Part shown: positions 56,413-64,000 of the stretch, piece by piece
Numbering within the stretch: position 1 is the stretch's first letter
How the letters are laid out: each line of letters starts with the position of its first letter
Source of the DNA: Stagonosporopsis chrysanthemi
Taxonomy: Eukaryota; Ascomycota; Dothideomycetes; Pleosporales; Didymellaceae
Length of the DNA stretch: 64,000 bases
Assembly: GCA_022560025.1 (NCBI GenBank)
Contig: JAFISE010000028.1
Coordinates: 62,001 to 126,000 of the forward strand
Direction of reading: 5' to 3'
Translations under genes and position numbers: made by a program
The notes under the pieces: generated by a model
What the model was told of the DNA's origin: nothing
Seen by the model: only the letters and a program-made list of their open reading frames with translations
Databases searched by the model: none

Positions 56413-57518
56413 CTTCGGGAGGATGGCACAAAAAATTGCTGTACGTTGTGAAGTATCTGATCTACACGCTGCAGGTTCATCGCAACTTCTGAACTTTTTG
56501 AAGCTAGCGCTCGATTAGGGATGGCGCCATCACTTACCGAGCCGCTCTGGATTAACCCTCAACCTAGCGTCCTGGGCTTCACCAGCACAGCATTTCAAGC
56601 TTCACCCTCAAGCACCAAAGATGTCACGCGAACCTCATGGGGAGTAAAGTATGAGCAGCCATTGGGTGGAGTGTGTTTGCACTACAGTGAATTGAAGAGG
56701 GCGCCTATGATGCACCCAATGCACTCCAAAAGTCTTTTCCAGCACAAAGTCTGCCCCCCAAGACTATCGCTGACCGGCGTCTAAAATTTAATAGCCTTTG
56801 AACTTGTCTTGGGCGATGCAAGGACGAGGCAGCCTCACGATTCAGCTGCGCCAGCATTTTTCCCCCGCTGCGTTCCCGTCTGCTCGACCTTCACATCCTA
56901 GTACAAGGCCCCTATGCCTGGTCGATCCCTTGGCACTGAACTTTGCCGAATCATGGACACAAGTCTCGATTATGGGTGGGGGAGGTTCTTGCGATACTGC
57001 TCCCGTAGCCCATCATGTAGTAGCGCGCACGCGTATTACGATTTCACCCGCACCCCTGTCGATCGCCAGATCGCCCTTCACCATCACGAGTCGTTGCCAA
57101 GCGCGCATGCCTCAATAGGCAGTGCTGTCATCTATCGAAGTGGTAAAAGTCGAAGCCGATCAGCACAAATGCACATGAACTTTCAGCCGCAAGTCGCCGA
57201 GCAATGATGCCCCTCTTTCCACCTGGGCAGATCTTGCAGATCTCACCATCACAGCAGGCAGGCAGGCTTAGAAGAGCGTGTTAAACGCGCCCTATTACGT
57301 TCCAACTTTGTTTTGCGGATCGTTTGGATCCCGTAATGAGATATGGCAGCGAAGCGATGAACGAGATGAGGAGCTACGAAAGGAGGAAACGTCAGTATAA
57401 AATCATGGCATGTTCACCACAAGAGAGGAGCACCAGCTTCAACTTTCCCAACCTTAGTCACTCATTCGAACAAGTCTTGCGCTTTAAGATAATATTTAAT
57501 ACTTCCCACATACCCACA
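56413..57518. promoter_or_regulatory. Divergent promoter region, DBP9 / secreted repeat protein
   Basis: 1.1 kb. The part near 57390-57518 is the promoter and leader of the secreted protein gene. No gene was supported in the remainder. Confidence 0.5.
57396..57402 (+). promoter_or_regulatory. TATA box of the secreted repeat protein gene
   Basis: TATAAAA, 117 bp upstream of the ATG at 57519. It is followed by an AC-rich leader, the usual arrangement for strongly regulated fungal genes. Confidence 0.65.
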
Positions 57519-58571
57519 ATGAGGACTTTTGCCATTATTTCGAGCTCTCTGCTCGCCATCGCCGTTTCCGGTGCTCCTATCGATCTTCCCAAGCTCCCAG
57601 TCAACCTTCCCAGTCTAGGCATAACCGAAGGAGTCCCTGCTCTCCCTGTCAAGGCCCCTACCGAATTTCCCGCCGCACTTCCGTCAGGTCTTCCTATCAA
57701 CGACGTCCAGCTCCCTGTTGAGCACCTCCCAGTCAAGCGCGCTGAGCTTCCCGTGATCAATGGTGTCGTCGAGAACATCAAGCTTCCCAACCTCCTCACC
57801 CTTCCTACGTTGCCCAAGATACCTGTCGATAACGTCAAGGTTCCTGTCCGACGCGCTGATGTGCCTCTCGGTGGCGATATTCTGAAGGACGTCACTCTCA
57901 TCGGCGGTGTTGATCCCAGCGTCCGTCTTCCTCTCCCTGTCCACACTCTTCCTATCAAAACCGGCTTGATCAAGAAGGCTATCGACGTTTCTATGAACGC
58001 ACCCGTTGCCGTTGCTATCGACGAGGTTGTTGAGCTCCCCGACGTTGCAGTCCCCGCCGTTCCCGGTGTTGGTGTTCCTGCCGTTCCTGTTATTCTCAAG
58101 ACCGCCCTTGCAGCTCGCGATATCGAGCAGACCCTCCCTGTCGTGGGTGGAGCAGATGTTCCCCTCGATGCTGGGGAGGTTCAAGTCGGCACTGTCGACA
58201 AATACGCTGAAGAAGTCATCAAGGGCATCAAGGTGGAAAGCCTGCCTAAGGTCGCACGTGACATCAAGCAGTCTCTGCCCGTCGTCGATAGTGTTCACGT
58301 TCCTCTCGACGCTGGCGACATTCAAGTCGGAAATGTCGACAAGGACATCACTGAGGTCATCGAGGGCACCACTATCGGGGATGTTTCTGTCTTGAACGTA
58401 GTCAAGGACACTACTGTTAAGGACCTGCCCAATCTTGGCCGTCGCGAGATCAAACAGAGCTTGCCTGTCGTTGGTGGCGTCAACGTGCCTCTCGATGCTG
58501 GGAAGATTCAGGTTGGTACTGTCGACCAGTATCTGGAGGATGTTGTTAAGGGCACCACCACTGGTCTCTAA
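57519..58571 (+). CDS. Secreted internally repeated protein with dibasic (Kex2-type) sites
   Basis: 350 aa from the ATG at 57519; the longer upstream frame is leader sequence. Residues 1-18 are a clear signal peptide (MRTFAIISSSLLAIAVSGA). The mature part is rich in Pro, Val and Leu with many LPV and VPL units and has no cysteine. Dibasic sites KR (73-74) and RR (111-112, 308-309) are candidate Kex2 cut points, with Ala-Arg before Asp-Ile at 200 and 247 as weaker candidates. Three near-identical 33-residue repeats lie at about 204-236, 251-283 and 313-345, built on SLPVV ... VPLDAGxIQVGxVD. This fits fungal Kex2-processed repeat proteins, which release peptides. No UstYa-type or other RiPP enzyme is adjacent. 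Role unknown; a structural wall protein is the alternative. Confidence 0.82.
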   Translation: MRTFAIISSSLLAIAVSGAPIDLPKLPVNLPSLGITEGVPALPVKAPTEFPAALPSGLPINDVQLPVEHLPVKRAELPVINGVVENIKLPNLLTLPTLPKIPVDNVKVPVRRADVPLGGDILKDVTLIGGVDPSVRLPLPVHTLPIKTGLIKKAIDVSMNAPVAVAIDEVVELPDVAVPAVPGVGVPAVPVILKTALAARDIEQTLPVVGGADVPLDAGEVQVGTVDKYAEEVIKGIKVESLPKVARDIKQSLPVVDSVHVPLDAGDIQVGNVDKDITEVIEGTTIGDVSVLNVVKDTTVKDLPNLGRREIKQSLPVVGGVNVPLDAGKIQVGTVDQYLEDVVKGTTTGL

Positions 58572-59908
58572 ATTACTGGGCGAGGCGTACAAGTGTTGAT
58601 GACTCCCGGTGGTCAACACTTCTTTGGCGCTACGGAGTGTAGATATATCACATAATTGATCATACAACTTTGACTTCGAACGGAAGAGTCGCATCCTCTC
58701 TATGTCCCCTTTTCTCTGTAGTAATCACGACCAATCACTTTTCTCGACACCATAAACGCTACCACTACGCCTAGCGTGACACTGATGTTTAAGGATATAT
58801 CAATACCGAGAGGTCTCACAGATTGTCTACAATTCGATGCAATTATTACAAAGAAAGTTGTTACGTGGCTGTTTTCTCACCCAGATGATTCTGATGAACT
58901 AGCAATTTTGGCTCATGGTGTGGCGTCATATCTTGACATCAGGATCTTGATTCCTCACCAGATCGACCGTGTTCGATAGCGACAATCCTATCTTCTTAAC
59001 TCAGCGTGCTCATCGTGGTGACCTTTCCAGATATTATTGGTTGATGCTCTGTAAATTCACGGAGATAAGCCTGAGATCTTACAGGAAGGCTGGTCACGGC
59101 TCGGAGCTCCGCTCGATACTCCACCAGGTATCATCTGCAACGCCAGCCATCATGCAATAATGTTTGATACCCAGCATTAATAGGGCATAGATTTGTTCAA
59201 TGTATTGGCTTGATCAATGGGTACAGCCGTGTAATGCCATCCCACGTGGACAAAGAGCAAGCCCTGAGCGTTTGGGTTCGAGAGACCAATCTTCAGTACT
59301 CGCGACCTCCGTATTTCGTGATCAACTCTCCAATACTGCTGTGATATGGACCTATTGTGAGTAATGTGTTGGCCTGTAAAGTTTTAAAGTGTTGGGGAGC
59401 ATGATCTGTGGTAGCGTTGACGCACTAGCGATCTCCTCACTTTCTGCTCCACAAGTACCGCTTTCTTTATCAGTGACGCAACCTTCTAATGGAGACTCGA
59501 CCACAGCGAGATCAATAGCCTTACGTTGCAGATTTAACATCTAGACATACAGCGCATAGTACTCGGTTTCTTCCGGCCGCTATCAAGGCACCAGTTCTGC
59601 ATATTACCGAAGTACCCATCTTCCGCTCGACCTATCCAACAATCAACTATCTCTCCCCTCACGTCTACCATGGGCCTTCAGTTGCTGGAATTTATCAGGT
59701 GCTGTTTTCCGTGGTTGTTTCCCTCTTCGAGCGGTTTCACAACATCATAGTGCATGTTCCAGATTTGAGCTGTATTCGGCCATCGTAGTGACATTACTAA
59801 ACTTGTCACTGAACCTGAATGCCACACTATTTAACGTACGAAGAAAATGCTCCTGGAATTGTTCATGCTGGTTCTTTGTTGGTCTCTTAATCAGAATTGG
59901 CAAGCATC
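58572..59908. other. Intergenic
   Basis: 1.3 kb. A short open frame at 58785-58979 has no family match. The 3' end may contain an unrecognised first exon (signal peptide) of the next gene; an AATCAG acceptor lies at 59889-59894. Confidence 0.45.
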
Positions 59909-61795
59909 ATGACAAGTTGTTCACTCTTCGCCAGTGGCCTCGTGTCAGAGTACAACGGCGCGGTACCAACATTCAGTTATCGCAGAACTAGTCACCAAGG
60001 GGACTACTTCGGTGTTCAGTTAACTTACCTTCAAGGAACTTCTACTTGTTTCCAGCCTGGTGCAATTGCCCAAGTCACACCCGTCATTCGAAATGACGCA
60101 GCAAGATTCAGTGAGGAATGCGTCTTCAAAACCGCAGGAACCACATACACTGGCATTTTCTGCGAAGACGCAGCTGTCACCGACATTCCCAATGGCCCTC
60201 TCACAGTTACTTACAAGAACTTGCCTCGAGGTCAACCAACGCCAATTCCATTTGTCGCTTTGTTCGGCCCATCGCCGGCTCCTCAACCAGTGACGGCGAC
60301 TGCTAATACCTTGGCTTCATCTACCTCGACGTCCACAACTACCGCCTCCCCTGCTTTCGCTTCGACTTCAACTGTGTATGCCGCCGACGCCACTCAGACC
60401 CAGACCATTACCGTCTACGTCACGCAGACGCAGACTACGACAAACACAAACTATGTCAGCTCTTGCTCGGTCTCACGAAGCTCAACCTCTTCAAGTGCAA
60501 CCTCTTCAAGTGCAACCTCTTCCAGCTCGACCGCTTCAAGCTCAACCACTACATCTTCCAGAAGTACAACAGCTACGACTTCCAGCTCAGTCGCTTCAAG
60601 TTCAAGTTCGAGCTCTCCAACTTCAACCACCATATCCACCAGAACTGCAACAGCTACGAATGGCCCGGTCGCAACGTCTTCTGTTGTATGCCCAGCAAGC
60701 GATGGCCAAACCATCAACACAAGCGCAGGAACGTTTATTGTTGAATGTGGCATCGATCATGCTGGCGGCGACATGTCCAACTCCCCTGTGTACCCTGGAT
60801 CTTACGAAGGTTGCGTCTCTGCATGCGCTGGGCGAGATGGCTGTCTGGCTGTTTCTTACATTCCGAACGGACCTTGCTACCTGAAGAGCGCTGTTGGTGT
60901 CGCCAACCAGAATGGCAACATCGTTGGTGGAAGACTGCTCAGCAGCCGTTCGAGTGCTTCAGTAACTGGACCTTCCACTACCTCAGCCACCAGTGTGACT
61001 ACATCGCCATCGCGTACCATTACCATAACGACCACGGTGAGTGGTACAGGTTACCAGTGCGCCTGTAAACCTACCACTGGACTGGGCGCTTCCCTTGACT
61101 GCCCATCATCGGATGGCACCACGTATACCAGCGATTGCGGAGCCACTTACGCTATTGAGTGCGCTGTCGATCGCTACGGAGATGATAGTACGTAGAACAA
61201 CTCCTTCTATCAAGGGTTTTGCTAACCACTCTGCAGTTCCTGGTGGTTCAGCACCTGCTTACTCGCTTGATGAGTGTATAACACAGTGTGACAATACACA
61301 AGGCTGCGTTGACGTATCATTTGTCTTCGGGAGCCCTGGCACTTGCTACAAGAAGAGTGCCATTGCCGATATCCGTCAGGACCAAAATATCTTTGGTGCT
61401 CGGCGTCTTACAGCTTGTAAAGCCACTCCCAAGATCAAGCTTCATCGCAAGCGTGTCGTTCGCGAATCAACAAACCCAAAGAAGCATATCCAGAAGCGTG
61501 GCGTGTATGGACCTGATTACACCTACACGCAAGAGAGCACCACAGTCACTAAGACAGCTACCTCAACCACTGTATACTATGCTACTGTGTAAGTATACCC
61601 ACAAGTCCCAGGTCACGCACACACTGACGAATATGCAGGACCGTGACACCAGCCCCCAGCGGCACCACCACCAAGACTGTATACACTACTGCTACGAGGT
61701 CAGCTACCGTTACCAACAGCGGCGCTACTGTCACGCAAACCCAGCAAACGACTGTCACTACGTGTCCTGCAGTGACGAAGCGTGCAGTCTTGTGA
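59909..61795 (+). CDS. Ser/Thr-rich secreted protein with PAN/Apple-like cysteine modules
   Basis: Exons (59909-61187, 61237-61588, 61639-61795) give about 595 aa from the first in-frame ATG. An N-terminal domain with four cysteines (about residues 1-115) is followed by a long Ser/Thr linker (120-250), likely O-mannosylated. Two cysteine modules follow (VVCPASDGQTI ... YEGCVSACAGRDGCLAVSY ... CYLKSA, and LDCPSSDGTTY ... DECITQCDNTQGCVDVSF ... CYKKSA). These look like the PAN/Apple-like folds common in fungal surface and carbohydrate-binding proteins. The second module is split by intron 1 and joins in phase. The C-terminus has KR sites and a Thr-rich tail. No signal peptide is seen, so the true 5' exon is probably upstream. 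Confidence 0.75.
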
Positions 61796-62353
61796 ACTAA
61801 GGTGCGGCATTCGTTCTGGAGGGATGACTGTAGCTAGGTGGCAAAAGTAGCATGAATTGAATCTTTCGATATACCCAATTCTGTTTCGAGTTGGATGACA
61901 TTATAGTGCGCGGAGGACTAAAGTCTGACTGTTTGCGAAAGACTGCGCATTGCCCAGGTGGTGATGTCATCACCTTTTCAAAGATTTGCACGCGACCCGT
62001 AAAATTTTGTACGAGCTTTCACCGTCCAGCTTCGTGGCGAGCCAGGAAAGGTTGGAAAATGTTGGCTTATGGGAAAGGCTCGGTCAGAAAATGGGGTCTT
62101 GCTGTGCCTCATAGCTAGATAGCTGTTAACCAATCAGCTTTCTGAGAGTCGCGATACGAACGAAGGTTAGAGCGGATTTCATTAGCGTAAGCCTAGTGCC
62201 GGTCCTTGGATGCCTTGACTCCACCCTTCCGTCCATTCATCCCATTTCAAGAGTGCACGATGCTGCACATCTGTGCAATACAACAGGAAGCTAGAGACTC
62301 ATCTTCTTCGTTGTTGCTCCATTATTCGCTGCCCACCTCGAGTCTTTTTGATA
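61796..62353. other. Intergenic
   Basis: 558 bp, 3' region of the secreted protein gene and promoter of the transcription factor gene. No gene seen. Confidence 0.55.
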
Positions 62354-63836
62354 ATGCCAGCCCTCGTAGCGAGACCCCGGGTTGAGGCAGGTCGGAAGAG
62401 ACGCACTCACGCGAAGTCAAGAAAAGGATGTGGTAATTGTAAATTACGACGAGTGAAGGTAAGTTACTATTACTGTGAGCCGTACAGGGTCCATCCGCTA
62501 AATTTCAAGTGTGATGAAGCTCAGCCGTCCTGCAAGAAGTGCAAGCTTTATGGCGTTGCTTGCGACTATTCCGATAGAGCAGGCTTTTTAGATCTTGATG
62601 CTCAAGGATCTTTCCAGGTGCGATTTGAGTCGATCACCAACTTAGATTTGCCCAGCCCTGATGATGCGATTGTTGATTCATCTTCACCGGACCCAGGCAC
62701 CACTCTCGGTCGCTGGATTCCTCCGCACCAAAACATCTCAATCAGCTCCACCCTGGCTGCTGTCATCGATCATTCGCTCCAGTCCAAGACATCGGACTTT
62801 AATTGGACGATCAATCCTTGGCAGTTCACCGGAGGACAATTACACGTCGTATCAAGGTTTAGAGAAAGGACCGCGTTGACAATCGGCAATCCCAAAATGG
62901 CACCACTGTACCGTGACATGGTATGCGAGCTTGCGTGCAAGGTAATATGAACCTTCCAAAGGCTAGTGATATCGCTGATAGTCCCAGCATCCCTTTCTCA
63001 TGCACATGCTCCTCAGCGTGACTTTGATGCACGACGCCCACCTTGCGGATCCATTAACAGGCGCTCCCACCACAAACAGCAGCCAGACAGCTCTCGAACA
63101 CTGGAACAAGGCTTCGAAGCTTTTCAATGATGTGCTGTCACGGCCGATTCCGCCATCGTACCGAGATGCTATTTGGGCCACGGGAGTGTTTCTGGGGGCA
63201 GCATCCTTCTGGTCAATTGTTTCTACAAGCCCGTACGATTTATGGCCTCTAAAACCAGCAGAACCCTACGATCTTTCTTGGCTGAAAATCGGGGAGGGTA
63301 AAAAGCACCTTTGGCGACTCGCTCAACCTCTGAGATCCGACAGCATCTTCTGTGGTATTGCCAGGGACAATAGCTGTCTTTCTGTCCCAGAATGGGCAGC
63401 TACTAAAAGTGCTTTTCATCCTAGATCATACACTATTTCTCGTGTTCTGGAATTGTTTGAAATGACAGGCCTGCCTGACGAACCTCAAGGTGTCTATTAT
63501 CATCCTTTGCTCGCACTGTTCAAATGCCCGAATGTCAAATTGACGGATGATAATGCGCTCAAGTTTCTTTACGTCATGGCTGTGTTTACGCCGGAGTTCC
63601 TCGAACTTCTGGAAACCAAAGACATGAAAGCAATCTTTATCATGGGATGGTGGTACATACTACTGAGAACTGGAGATCTATGGTGGATGACTCGGCGAGC
63701 GAGAATAGAAGGGCGTGCAATACGTATCTGGTTGAGAAGACAAAGCGGGGGTGGAGACTTTGCAGAACTGTTAGATCATATGGAGAAGCACGCTGGAAGG
63801 ACAGAAGGAACGGCGAAGTGGTTCTTCGAGACCTGA
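62354..63836 (+). CDS. Zn(II)2Cys6 transcription factor, Upc2-like
   Basis: Exons 62354-62458, 62510-62941 and 62988-63836 give 461 aa. The binuclear zinc cluster is canonical, C-x2-C-x6-C-x6-C-x2-C-x6-C, at residues 26-53. An intron falls exactly before the third cysteine, as is usual in this class. The surrounding residues (RKRRTHAKSRKGCGNCKLRR, CKKCKLYGVACDYS) match the Upc2 sterol-regulator subgroup. The rest is an alpha-helical ligand/activation region of the fungal-specific type (FLMHMLLSVTLMHDAHL, GWWYILLRTGDLWW). It probably activates transcription in the nucleus. The target is unknown, since many Upc2-like paralogues do not regulate sterols. Confidence 0.88.
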
Positions 63837-64000
63837 AATTGCTTCGTGAGCCTGAGGTCGCGCGCAATTTCTCTGCGTAACTATGGCAATCACACTGCAA
63901 GGTCGAAGTGCTTAGCTGCATGCAGGCATCGATGTGCATTGATGTGGCCACGAACTTCTCGATCAGGTGAGGCTGAGCGCCTACGGACGGGCTCGAAACG

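Noticed and set aside
57324..57518. In-frame upstream extension of the secreted repeat protein
   Set aside because: It contains the TATA box and would bury the signal peptide inside the protein; the start at 57519 is preferred.
57684..58694. 336-codon open frame on the minus strand
   Set aside because: Antisense shadow of the secreted repeat protein; its composition mirrors the sense codons, and it has no signal peptide or domain.
58785..58979. 64-codon plus-strand frame
   Set aside because: No signal peptide, domain, intron or homology that I can recognise; length is within chance for AT-rich spacer.
59260..59290. GGTTCGA-containing stretch as a tRNA B box
   Set aside because: No matching A box or cloverleaf arms can be drawn around it.

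Overview
The window is nuclear DNA of a filamentous ascomycete (Pezizomycotina, most likely Dothideomycetes). The evidence is short introns of about 40-90 nt with GTAAGT/GTATGT-type donors and CTAAC/CTGAC-type branch points, and families that are typical of Pezizomycotina (DUF6594, DUF6590, Upc2-type Zn2Cys6). No rRNA or CRISPR was seen, no convincing tRNA, and no intact transposon. The class-level placement is inference. Gene models with introns were joined by eye from splice signals, and for each the summed exon lengths keep the reading frame.

Layout. 0-12 kb is core: kinetochore Mis14/Nsl1, a small conserved three-exon protein, a Gap1/Sar1-type RasGAP with a GC-rich repeat-laden upstream region, a DUF6594 membrane protein and the uracil catabolism protein Urc4. 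12.1-17.3 kb is gene-poor. It holds one small C2H2 zinc-finger gene and a broken small cysteine-rich secreted-protein gene. 17.3-38.6 kb is dense housekeeping: LSM12, 6-phosphogluconate dehydrogenase, an RBM42-type RRM protein, a DHX29-like helicase head to head with GCN1, and the SAGA subunit Ada1/Hfi1.

39.3-54.0 kb is the unusual part. It has three copies of a divergent two-gene module: a DUF6590 protein next to a coiled-coil, partly proline-rich protein of unknown function. Copies A and B share orientation, intron pattern and about 700 bp of shared promoter. Copy C is inverted, compressed and intron-poor, and its coiled-coil member carries an in-frame stop.

54.5-64 kb: the DEAD-box helicase Dbp9 (ribosome biogenesis), a secreted internally repeated protein with dibasic Kex2-type sites, a Ser/Thr-rich secreted protein with PAN/Apple-like cysteine modules, and an Upc2-like Zn2Cys6 transcription factor.

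Together, core genes for chromosome segregation, Ras signalling, NADPH supply, RNA handling and translational control (GCN1 and the DHX29-like helicase share one 370-bp promoter region) flank two accessory stretches, the 12-17 kb island and the 39-54 kb paired-gene cluster. Those two stretches hold most of the novelty.
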